From: an uncultured Thiocystis sp.
GTDB lineage: Bacteria; Pseudomonadota; Gammaproteobacteria; Chromatiales; Chromatiaceae
Assembly: GCF_903866365.1 (NCBI RefSeq)
Contig: NZ_CAIPNF010000352.1
Location: forward strand, 30,491 to 94,490
Length of the DNA stretch: 64,000 nucleotides
Direction of reading: 5' to 3'
The notes beneath the pieces were generated by a model that searched no databases, was not told the DNA's origin, and saw nothing but the letters and a program-made list of their open reading frames with translations. The position numbers and the translations under genes are program-made. Each line of letters begins with the position of its first letter. The stretch's first letter is position 1. Below are positions 56,190 to 64,000 of the stretch, piece by piece.

Positions 56190-57575
56190 TTAAAGATTCG
56201 AACCTTCAGGCGAGTGGACCCGATTGCTGCGGATGATTTCTCGGTAAGCATGGGCGCTCGCCTTGAGGGTTCGCGTCTGGTTCAGAGGATCGACTTGAAT
56301 CAGGCCGAAGCGCTGAGAATAGCCGTGTGCCCATTCAAAGTTGTCGAGGAGCGACCAGACGAAATAGCCTCTAAGATCCACGCCCTGTTCAAGAGCCTCA
56401 TGGGCAGCGCACAGATGCGAGCGCAGATAGTCCACTCGATCAGGATCCAGCACCATGTCGTCCAGTGCCGACGGGTCATGAAACGCGGCTCCGTTCTCCG
56501 TAATGTAGAGCGGTGGATTGCCGTAGCGATCGCGGAGCCACAGCAGGGTTTCGGTCAGTCCTCGCGGATAGATTTCCCACCCCATGGTGGTGCAGAGAGC
56601 CTCCGCTGGACTGACCCTCTCAGCTCCGAGCGGTAGGGTGTTGGGATCTGCCCGAACCAGCCCTCGCGAATAGTAGTTGACGCCGATGAAGTCCGCGTGA
56701 GCGCCAGTTCCGTGGGCCATCGAGGCGCGGATCCGTGTAAGATCGGAGTCGGCGAAGTCGGGCCAGGCAAGTCCGAACAGCGAGGCGAGTTCAGTTGGGT
56801 AGTCGCCCAGGAAGAGCGGGTCGAGGAACCAGCGATTGATAAAAGCGTCGCGTCGCAGGGCAGCGGCCTGGTCCTCTGGACTTGGCGAGGCGGGGTGCTG
56901 AGGCTCCAGATTCACCGCCAGACCGATCTGGTGGCGCCCCATGGATCGATAGACACTGACCGCTTCGGCATGCGCCAGCAACAGATGGTGAGCGACCCGC
57001 GGCGCCTCGAACAGATCCCGATGTCCTGGCGCCAGCGCGCCTTCGAGATAGCCTGGCACGGTCACAACCCAGGGTTCGTTGAGGGTCACCCAATGCGGCA
57101 CCCGATCGTCCAGGGCGCGGAACAGCACTTGGGCGTACTCTGCGAACCAGGCGGGGCTGTCGGGGTTGAGCCAGCCCCCGCGATCATGCAGGGCGGCCGG
57201 CAGATCCCAGTGATAGAGCGTGATCATGGGCTGGATACCGCGCTCCAGCAGGGCATCCACCAGACGCCGGTAGAAATCGAGCCCCTTGGCATTGACGCGC
57301 CCACGACCTTCGGGTAACACGCGTCCCCAGGCGATGCTGAAGCGATAAGCGCCAAGGCCCAGATCCGCCATGAGTGCAATGTCTTCCTCGCTGCGCCGAT
57401 AATGATCGCAGGCCAGGTCGCCGGTCTCGCCATTGGCAACCCGGCCAGGATTGTGGGTAAAACGGTGCCAGATACTGGTGCCGGCGCCATCCGCGAGCGG
57501 TTGGCCTTCGATTTGATAGGCGGAGGTGGCCGCGCCCCAGAGAAAGCCGCTCGGGAAGCTGGCTTCAGACGTCAC
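56190..57575 (-). CDS. GH1 beta-glucosidase
   Basis: The 461-residue cytoplasmic enzyme belongs to glycoside hydrolase family 1: N-terminal signature FLWGAATSAYQIEG, acid/base Glu167 in TLNEPW, nucleophile Glu360 in YITENGA, and substrate-site WSLLDNFEWAHGY. It hydrolyses beta-glucosides such as cellobiose; the exact substrate is unknown. Its start overlaps the stop of the ABC gene by 4 nt, so the two are co-transcribed from the minus strand. Confidence 0.94.
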   Translation of the reverse strand: MTSEASFPSGFLWGAATSAYQIEGQPLADGAGTSIWHRFTHNPGRVANGETGDLACDHYRRSEEDIALMADLGLGAYRFSIAWGRVLPEGRGRVNAKGLDFYRRLVDALLERGIQPMITLYHWDLPAALHDRGGWLNPDSPAWFAEYAQVLFRALDDRVPHWVTLNEPWVVTVPGYLEGALAPGHRDLFEAPRVAHHLLLAHAEAVSVYRSMGRHQIGLAVNLEPQHPASPSPEDQAAALRRDAFINRWFLDPLFLGDYPTELASLFGLAWPDFADSDLTRIRASMAHGTGAHADFIGVNYYSRGLVRADPNTLPLGAERVSPAEALCTTMGWEIYPRGLTETLLWLRDRYGNPPLYITENGAAFHDPSALDDMVLDPDRVDYLRSHLCAAHEALEQGVDLRGYFVWSLLDNFEWAHGYSQRFGLIQVDPLNQTRTLKASAHAYREIIRSNRVHSPEGSNL

Positions 57576-59368
57576 GGCGGACCTCCATCGGGTTTTGGCG
57601 AGGCTTCTGGAATGGTGACATTCGCCGCCGCGCCGGTGTCATTCCCGATCGTTTTCGACCCGCCGGGCGGACTCAGCCGCCAGGAGCCGTCCTCCCCGAT
57701 CTCCAGCAATCGGTCATAGAAACGTGGGTCATCCGCCGCATCGCCCAGGGTCAGATAGGTGATGTCCTGATAGCGCAAAAGATTCAGCAGTTCGCCGACC
57801 GCGCATTCGCTGAGTGAACGACTGGGATGGTCCAGGAAGACGAAGCGCGGCGCAGCGAGCAGCACGCGCGCGAAGGCCAGTCGCTGCTGCTCGCTGAGCG
57901 ACAGAAGATCCGACCAGTTCTGCTCCGTGTCGAGCCCGCCGGCTTTTAACAGGGCGTGCTCAAGATTCAGGCTTTTCAGGCTGGCGCGGATCTTCCAGTC
58001 CGGGATGCCATTTTCCTGCCCGGTGCGCAACAGCACCTCCCGCAGAGTGCCCGGCGGTAGATAGGGACGTTCCGGCAAGAAGAAAATCGCGTCATGGCCA
58101 GGGTGCAGGATTCGTCCCTCGCCCTGGTGCCAGAGATCGGCGGTTGCCCGGAAGAGCGCCTTCTCCGCGGATTCGCTCGTCGAGCGGACCAGAAGACTGA
58201 TCCCGGCGGGAATGGATAGACTCAGATCCTTGACCAGGATCCGCCCGTCACGAGGCTCGTAAAGGGTCAGTTGCTCGAAGGCCACGCTACCGCAGTCCTC
58301 GCTGAATTCAACGGTTGGCGATCGAACAGGTCGCTCCTTGATCATGGCATCGCGCAGTGCATTGAGTCTTGCGACCACCGCCGTATAGGCTGAAATGGAC
58401 TGAAACTGGGTGATGATCAGCGAAAAGGCCCCGAGCAGATGCGTAAATGCCACCGCGGATTGGGTGATCACGCCAAAGTCCGCATGGCCCTTGATGAAAA
58501 GTGGGGCCACGATCAGTGCAGGGATGATCTGAATCAGATAATTATAGCTGGTGGTAAAAAAGCCCAGATTGCGATTGATCAGGATGATGCGCTGGAAATT
58601 CGCGGTCAGGTCATCCAGGCGATCGCGCAGACGGGCCTTGAGCCGTCCCTCACGGCGCAACAGGGCGATGGACTCCGCATTCTCCCGCACATGGACCAGG
58701 CGCGAGCGAAAATTGGCCTCCCGGTCGAGTTGATCGTAATTGAGCTTGACCAGGGGTTTGCCCAGATAGATGGCGAGCAGTGAACCCAGGATGGAATAGG
58801 CGACGGCCACCACGAACAGGAGTGGGCTGATGCTCCACAGCACCCCGGAGAAGGCCACGACCGTAAAGGTGGCGTTCAGGAACATCAGGGTGAAGGAGAT
58901 CGTGGTGGCGGTGAGCGCCCGGATATCCTCGGAGATCCGTTGATCCGGATTCGTCAACTCGCCGGTGGCATGCAGCCGAAAATAGATCCGGTTATCCAGA
59001 TATCGGTCAATGGCATGCCGCGTCAGCCATTTGCGCCACAGGAGGCCCAGACTCTCTTCCGCGTAGCGATAGAGAACGGTAACGACCGTGGCTATCCCGA
59101 TGACGAGAAGATACATCACGGCGAAAAAGACGAATCCGTCCATGTTCCGGTGTTCGATCGAGGTCATAAAGTCTCGATTGACGTAACTATTCAGTACGTT
59201 CAATCCATTGATTGCGCATAGAAAAATAATCAGAAGCGCGAACAGCAGGCGGGCCTTTCCGCCAACTTCGGAACGACCGAGATCCAGCATCATCTGGATG
59301 AAGCGTTGCCAGATGACAGGGGTGATGGGTACCCCGAGTTTATTCAGAATGGACCAGACGGTACGCAT
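57572..59368 (-). CDS. SbmA/BacA-type ABC transporter with degenerate ATPase domain
   Basis: The 598-residue protein has a membrane domain of the ABC_membrane_2 (SbmA/BacA, YddA) type (residues 40-330, for example YVNRDFMTSIEHRNMDGFV and LTNPDQRISEDI) and a C-terminal nucleotide-binding fold. The latter keeps the Q-loop region (LPERPYLPPGTLREVLL) but loses key residues: Walker A reads STSESAEKALFR (Lys to Glu402), the signature is LSLSEQQR (Gly to Ser), Walker B ends FLDHPS (Glu to His514) and the H-loop His is Asp (TLGD). ATP hydrolysis is therefore doubtful. Co-transcribed with the GH1 gene. Confidence 0.85.
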   Translation of the reverse strand: MRTVWSILNKLGVPITPVIWQRFIQMMLDLGRSEVGGKARLLFALLIIFLCAINGLNVLNSYVNRDFMTSIEHRNMDGFVFFAVMYLLVIGIATVVTVLYRYAEESLGLLWRKWLTRHAIDRYLDNRIYFRLHATGELTNPDQRISEDIRALTATTISFTLMFLNATFTVVAFSGVLWSISPLLFVVAVAYSILGSLLAIYLGKPLVKLNYDQLDREANFRSRLVHVRENAESIALLRREGRLKARLRDRLDDLTANFQRIILINRNLGFFTTSYNYLIQIIPALIVAPLFIKGHADFGVITQSAVAFTHLLGAFSLIITQFQSISAYTAVVARLNALRDAMIKERPVRSPTVEFSEDCGSVAFEQLTLYEPRDGRILVKDLSLSIPAGISLLVRSTSESAEKALFRATADLWHQGEGRILHPGHDAIFFLPERPYLPPGTLREVLLRTGQENGIPDWKIRASLKSLNLEHALLKAGGLDTEQNWSDLLSLSEQQRLAFARVLLAAPRFVFLDHPSRSLSECAVGELLNLLRYQDITYLTLGDAADDPRFYDRLLEIGEDGSWRLSPPGGSKTIGNDTGAAANVTIPEASPKPDGGPP

Positions 59369-59533
59369 TGCGGGAGTCTAGTTAAAGTGTTAAGGGAGAG
59401 GGCCGCCTCGGGTGAGGGTGCCGGGCTGGTTGAGTGCGAATGGCTATGCTGCCGGCGTAGTATAGCGTAGACACACGACTTGCCGTGCGGCAACTTCCAG
59501 ACTCTTGATACCGCAAACCATTCGGACCTGAAT

Positions 59534-60100
59534 ATGAGATTGATGCAGAACAGAACGACCCCTCAAGCAGCGCAGCGGATCTTGCTCGCCGCCCTGATGC
59601 CTCTTGGTCTGGCGACCATTGCCAGTGCAGGGGACATCCAGCCCCTGAAGACAGCGGTCATCAAAGCGACCACGGGTCTGTGCCACCGCGGCGAAACCTG
59701 TCACGTTGACCGCGCGGGCGTCTGGACCCCCAGCATTGCGGTCGCCATCCTGGGCGCGTCGGTCGCCGAGCAGGCGGACATCGCCCTTTACACGGATCTG
59801 GAAGTCAGCACCCGTCCCGAAATGTACCAATGCAACGGCGGCGAAGCACAAGGCTGCATCTTTCGGATGAAATACGCCGGACCTGGATTACTCGACTATG
59901 GCGCGACCTCCGGGAGCACCTATGTAGGCTCTAATATCACCAACACCAGCATCACCTTTCCGACCGGTTATGGAATCGTCATCCCGGCCGGCACACCCAT
60001 CTATGTCCATCTCGATGTCCGCAACACCAGCCTCATCGACCTCAAGGTCGATCAGGATGCCTGGCTCTACTATGTGCCTTACGCGCCAGTCAGCCAATGA
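59534..60100 (+). CDS. secreted protein of unknown function
   Basis: I do not recognise a family. The 188-residue product from ATG 59534 (59480 is an alternative) begins with a signal-peptide-like leader (RILLAALMPLGLATIASAGD). The mature part has paired cysteines (GLCHRGETCH; YQCNGGEAQGC) and beta-rich segments such as DIALYTDLEVSTRPEMYQC and TPIYVHLDVRN. It could be a small beta-sandwich periplasmic protein. It precedes the delta-60-repeat gene by 3 nt. Confidence 0.65.
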   Translation: MRLMQNRTTPQAAQRILLAALMPLGLATIASAGDIQPLKTAVIKATTGLCHRGETCHVDRAGVWTPSIAVAILGASVAEQADIALYTDLEVSTRPEMYQCNGGEAQGCIFRMKYAGPGLLDYGATSGSTYVGSNITNTSITFPTGYGIVIPAGTPIYVHLDVRNTSLIDLKVDQDAWLYYVPYAPVSQ

Positions 60101-60103
60101 AGG

Positions 60104-61223
60104 TTGCCGGATCGCCATGTCTCGGCGATCCGGCTCAAGGATCGCTTGGAATTCCCATACGTCATTTCCCGCGCCGATCTTGGGTTGGTGCCTATCAGCA
60201 CGTGGGGCGATAGTGTAGGTCCCGATGCGGTGAGATGCGCACGGCAGTCCGATGGAAAGGTCGTGGTTGTTGGCTCGACCGATTACTACGAAAACAATGG
60301 CGACTTCGCTCTGACGCGTTTGAATTTCGACGGCAGTTTGGACACGACCTTTGGCACAAATGGCGTGGTCACAACCAATTTTTTCGGGCAGAACGACGTT
60401 GCGACGAGTGTAGTGATACAGCCCGACGGTAAGATAGTGGCCGCGGGTTACGCCCAACATGCGCCGCAGAAAGGATATGACTTTGCCTTGGTTCGTTACC
60501 ACATCGACGGCAGCCTGGACAGGAGCTTTGGTCAGGAGGGGAAAGTCACGACCGATTTTTTCATCAATGAATGATTACGTTTACGCGATGGCTCTTCAGC
60601 GCGATGGGCGAATCGTCCTCGCGGGTTCGGCTCGGAAGGGCACCGGAGACAAGAGTGCCAATTTCGCGCTGGCGCGCTACAGCAGCAACGGCCTCCTGGA
60701 TCAGAGCTTTGGCGTAAACGGAAGAGTCAATACCGACTTCTTCAGCGGGGATGATACTGTCTACAGCATTGTCCTCCAGCGTGATGGCAAAGTCGTGGTG
60801 GCCGGCGAAGCGTTCCGCCTGGACCAGGGCCGCCGCACAGCGGCGTTGGCGCGTTACAAGGCCAACGGTCGTCTGGATACGAGTTTTGGTCAGCAGGGAA
60901 AGGTGTCAACCGTTTTTAACGCTGACAATCCTGACGAGGTCCATTCGGCCGTTTACGATCTCGCACTAGAATCGAACGGTAAGATTGTCGCCGGTGGAGG
61001 TACCAGTAATAATTCAGCTTCCGATGGTTACAATTCCAGATCTTCGGCTCTGGCGCGGTATCGGACGAATGGCGGCCTCGATTTCGAGCGCGAAATTGAC
61101 GGTGTTTCTGGTGCAATCAGAGGAATTGAGTTGCGGAAGGACGGCAAACTGGTCATTGGTGCGAATTATGGCGGCGATGATCCAGTGGCAATTGTCTACT
61201 TTGCGCGAGTTCTGTTGCAATAA
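60104..61223 (+). pseudogene. delta-60 repeat (beta-propeller-like) protein, frameshifted
   Basis: Two phases together encode delta-60 repeats of the form xPDGKIVxxGxx...FALxRYxxDGSLDxxFGxxGxVTTDF: 60104-60574 and 60561-61223. The break lies at a run of six T (60556-60561); one T fewer restores TTDFSSMNDYVYAMALQRDG in line with the next repeat. About five repeats are visible. The first codon is a TTG, and no signal peptide is seen, so the N-terminus may also be damaged. A sequencing error is possible. Confidence 0.7.
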
Positions 61224-61265
61224 ACGGAAAATGGACAGGGTTTGGCGCATCCACGGTCCTTGGCA

Positions 61266-61383
61266 GGGCGCGGTTTTAAATTTATATTTTCAATCGCTTA
61301 AACCGCGCCCGCTCCGACAGTCGTAGAGGCTGCCGAGGTTCTTCCAATCCAAAACATCGCCTACCGCGCTGGGCGCGGTTTAA
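61266..61383. repeat. three copies of a GGGCGCGGTTTAA motif
   Basis: GGGCGCGGTTTTAA (61266-61279) and its inverse TTAAACCGCGCCC (61298-61310) form a stem with an 18-nt A/T-rich loop, and a third copy GGGCGCGGTTTAA (61371-61383) overlaps the stop of the pap gene. The stem could end both converging transcripts. Function inferred. Confidence 0.5.
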
Positions 61384-62960
61384 TTCCCCCCGTTGGAGTC
61401 CCCGTTTGATTTTCTCGTCTCCACAATCCGCTTGTCCCCACAAGGGACGTAACCAACGGTCGGAACAGGATCCCGCTGGAGCGCATCTCTCAGATTGTCG
61501 CAGATGGTGCGCATGACCTTGACGCGCGCATAGGGTTTGTCATTGCCCTCGACCAGAGTCCAGGTCGCGTGCTTGGTGCTGGTGCGGACCACCATCTCGT
61601 TGACGGCTTCTTTGTAATACGGCCATTTCTCGCGGTTGCGCCAGTCGTCTTCGGTGATCTTATAGCGTTTGTAGGGGACGTTTTCCCGGTCCTTGAAACG
61701 CTTGAGTTGTTCCTCCTGGCTGATGTGCAGCCAGAATTTGAGCAAGATCACGCCACTGTCGACCAGTTGCTCTTCGAATCGATTGATCTCCGAGTACGCG
61801 CGCCGCCATTCGGCATCGCTGGCAAAGCCCTCGACCCGCTCGACCAGCACCCGGCCATACCAGGAACGATCATAGAGCGTGATATAGCCGGCGCGCGGGA
61901 TGTGCCGCCAGAAACGCCACAGGTAATGATGGGCCTTTTCCTCGTCGGTGGGTGCCGCGACCGGGATCGCTCGGTAGAGACGGGCATCGATGGCGTTGGT
62001 GATCCGCCGGATCGCGCCGCCCTTGCCGCCAGCGTCCACCCCTTCGAACATGAGGACCGTCGAACGCTTTTTGTTGTAGGCGGTCCAGGCGAGTTCGTTG
62101 ATCTCGGTCTGCAGACGTTTCAGCTCGGTCTTGTAATCGTCGCGAGAGATGGCAAGCGACAGATCCAGTTGGTCGAGCAGGGTGATCTGGGCGCTCGCGC
62201 TGCTTGGCAGATCCGGCCCCGCCAGAGTGTTGTTTTGATCCTCGGGGGTGGGCTCGCCAAGCCGCGAGCGGATGGCGTGCAACAGTGTCTTGCCCACGGT
62301 GAGGTCACGATAGCGCCGGTCGCCGGCTTCGATCAGGTACCAGGGCGAGACGCCCCGATCGGTGTGCAGGATGACCCGCTCGGCGACTTGCTCGAAGGCG
62401 GCATAATGCTCGGAGAACTTGCTCTTGTCCGGCACCATCTTCCAGCGGCTTTTGTCATCGCGGGAGAGTTCCTTCAGGCGGGCCTTCTGATCCGACTCGG
62501 ACATGTGGAACCAGAACTTGACGATCAAGGCGCCGTCCTGGATCAGCATGCGCTCAAAGTCCACAATGCGATTCAATTCTCCGTCCAGTTCCGCGTCGGT
62601 ACAGTGACCTTTGAAACGATGTTCGATGGGGGTCTGATACCAGCCGCCGAACAGGATCGAGATTTCGCCGCGCGGCGGCATCGAACGCCAGAAACGCCAG
62701 TAGCGAGGACGCTCGCGTTCTTCGTCGGACTCGTCCCAGAAGGCGAAGGTCTGCACGCCGCGCGCATCGAGCCACTCGTTGAGGCGGTTGACCACCTCGC
62801 CCTTCCCCGCCGCCTCGACACCGGAGACCAGCACGATCACTGGGATGTTGGATACTTTCAGATCCCTCTGCACGCTGAGCAGTTGGGTGCGCAGTTCTTC
62901 CTGCTGCTCCTTGTAGTCTTCCTTGCTGACCGAGCGGCCGACCTTGGTTGCCTCGAACAT
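61380..62960 (-). CDS. pap: polyphosphate:AMP phosphotransferase (PPK2 class II)
   Basis: The 526-residue protein contains two tandem PPK2 domains: VLVSGVEAAGKGEVVNRLNE (P-loop 1, near residue 45) and MFEGVDAGGKGGAIRRI (P-loop 2, near 308), each with lid residues (WRFWRSMPPRGEISIL; WRFWRHIPRAGYITL) and DRSWYGRVLVERVEGF. Two-domain PPK2 enzymes phosphorylate AMP to ADP with polyphosphate. Start at 62960 with GAGGT upstream. Transcribed alone on the minus strand. Confidence 0.93.
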   Translation of the reverse strand: MFEATKVGRSVSKEDYKEQQEELRTQLLSVQRDLKVSNIPVIVLVSGVEAAGKGEVVNRLNEWLDARGVQTFAFWDESDEERERPRYWRFWRSMPPRGEISILFGGWYQTPIEHRFKGHCTDAELDGELNRIVDFERMLIQDGALIVKFWFHMSESDQKARLKELSRDDKSRWKMVPDKSKFSEHYAAFEQVAERVILHTDRGVSPWYLIEAGDRRYRDLTVGKTLLHAIRSRLGEPTPEDQNNTLAGPDLPSSASAQITLLDQLDLSLAISRDDYKTELKRLQTEINELAWTAYNKKRSTVLMFEGVDAGGKGGAIRRITNAIDARLYRAIPVAAPTDEEKAHHYLWRFWRHIPRAGYITLYDRSWYGRVLVERVEGFASDAEWRRAYSEINRFEEQLVDSGVILLKFWLHISQEEQLKRFKDRENVPYKRYKITEDDWRNREKWPYYKEAVNEMVVRTSTKHATWTLVEGNDKPYARVKVMRTICDNLRDALQRDPVPTVGYVPCGDKRIVETRKSNGDSNGGN

Positions 62961-63342
62961 GGATCAATACCTCGCAATCGGGACTCGGGATGCAGTTTAA
63001 GTGAATTGACGCGGTTTATATCCAGGGTCGGAAAATATTTGTGTGGTGAGTCTTTCAAGCACCCTCTGGAAACTGTGATCCAGTTCTCGCTGATACTCGT
63101 TCGACTGACCTAGTCTAATGACGAAGGGATACAGGGTGTCAGGATCGGATTCCGGATGCTGCGATTCAAACAGATGGCGTGAGTCGCGGAGAGAAGGTCG
63201 CCTGCAAACGTAAGTCGTCAGTCCATCAGATGCCTCAACGCAACAGCCCTTATAAGGAAAGCAGTCTGTTCTCGTGGTTGATTTGGCTGTGGTTGTTTTT
63301 TATTAGGGATACGTTGTGCAGGGAAGGGGTTTAGCAGAGGAC

Positions 63343-63382
63343 CACTGGTCCGCATTGCGGTACGCTGCGGTGCGGACCAGTG
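63343..63382. other. 12-bp perfect hairpin in 62961-63394 gap
   Basis: CACTGGTCCGCA (63343-63354) and TGCGGACCAGTG (63371-63382) are exact complements with a 16-nt loop. The surrounding gap, between the pap start and the ABC pseudogene's 3' end, shows no gene. No U tract follows on either strand; it may be a repeat or a protein-binding palindrome. Confidence 0.5.
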
Positions 63383-63394
63383 ATATATCGCCAA

Positions 63395-64000
63395 TCATTT
63401 CTGTCCCCATGCGTTAAATTCCGACGCACCGTCCGACCCATCTGTCCCGAGATCCGTCTCCATCCGGGGGAAAATCACCAGTTGCCTGGCCTCCAGCCGG
63501 ATGCCGAGCCCATCGTCGATGGCGTGTTGATGGTGACTGGAAACCAGGCACAGAACCAGGGTGCCGCGGGCGAGCCGCAGGGCGTAGAGAGATTCGGCGC
63601 GGCGGCAGGCGCGCTCGGTCACGGAGGCGCGGCGTTGACTGGATTTGTCCTACAGCAGATCGTCCGGGTGGATCAGCGCCTCGGCGTCCCTGCCGGTGGT
63701 CAGACCATGTCCATGCTCCCCGGCTATCCGTCCCAGCTCGGTCTTGACCCGCGTCCCGTCCACCACCGTGGCGGGCAGGATGACCCCCTGGCCGATTCAA
63801 TTGGCGCGAAGCGGTCGGCTGGTTCCAGACCGACCAGTTCCCGTCGTTCGCACCAGTTCCCGCAGTTCGCCGACGCGGGCGACGCGATGGCGGCGCGGGC
63901 GGTGCCGCAGCCCGAAGCCGATGTTGCGTTCCACCGACGGATCCGGAATTAGACCGAAACCCTGGAACGCCATGCCGATGCGCCGCGCCTCTTTATCGCA
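63395..64000 (-). pseudogene. ABC transporter ATP-binding protein (iron/thiamine type), decayed and cut by window edge
   Basis: Reading leftward from the window end: RIGMAFQGFGLIPDPSVERNIGFGLR (Q-loop region), then a frame change near 63830, loss of the signature and Walker B region, then VKTELGRIAGEHGHGLTTGR and RPDDL-like HPDDLL, an in-frame TAG near 63650, and finally RRAESLYALRLARGTLVLCL, the C-terminal domain typical of FbpC/ThiQ-like ATPases. The first part, with Walker A, lies beyond the window. Confidence 0.7.

Overview
The window reads as about 64 kb of chromosome from a purple sulfur bacterium (Chromatiaceae, Gammaproteobacteria). The evidence is a complete oxidative-type dsr operon in the Allochromatium vinosum order (dsrABEFHCMKLJOPN ... 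RS), high-GC coding sequence, and gammaproteobacterial housekeeping genes around it. No integrase, CRISPR array, rRNA or tRNA was seen.

Layout. 1-563: dsr upstream/regulatory region. 564-13221: dsrA to dsrN, which oxidises stored sulfur to sulfite (DsrEFH/DsrC sulfur trafficking, DsrMKJOP membrane complex, DsrL NADPH oxidoreductase, DsrAB sulfite reductase, DsrN siroheme amidation). 13222-15436: an AT-richer island between dsrN and dsrR. It has the architecture of integron gene cassettes: two attC-like palindromes, a small frameshifted coiled-coil ORF, an exported protein of unknown function and a GNAT acetyltransferase whose stop codon lies inside the attC. 15437-16927: dsrR and dsrS, then proA overlapping dsrS. 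18257-22303: an Uma2 fragment, mfd (minus strand), and DUF4214 and YyaL-like fragments. 22304-26530: a methyltransferase, a DEAD-box helicase and an AAA-ATPase/PD-(D/E)XK protein. 26679-36540: recC-recB-recD, overlapping, each carrying in-frame copies of dispersed repeats. 36673-44605: yceD-rpmF-plsX-fabH-fabD-fabG-acpP-fabF-(truncated pabC)-mltG, the fatty-acid/cell-envelope cluster. 44701-47768: tmk-holB-pilZ-tatD. 47800-51387: pqiA-pqiB-pqiC.

51388-53660 is a zone of gene decay: a near-perfect 23-bp hairpin, a degraded second copy of dsrR-dsrS, a cpxR-like regulator with an internal deletion and a cpxA-like kinase lacking its ATPase domain. After it come an EF-hand protein with a Gly-Gly-Pro tract, an ammonium transporter with a sigma-54-type promoter candidate, a minus-strand pair (an ABC transporter with an apparently dead ATPase domain, and a GH1 beta-glucosidase), a secreted unknown, a frameshifted delta-60-repeat protein, polyphosphate:AMP phosphotransferase, and a decayed ABC ATPase running off the right edge.

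Most interesting points: the integron-cassette-like insertion inside the dsr operon; the decayed dsrRS duplicate 36 kb away; repeat-derived in-frame peptide insertions in all three recBCD subunits; and the ABC protein with substitutions at Walker A, signature, Walker B and H-loop. All assignments rest on reading motifs and known families; no database search was run.
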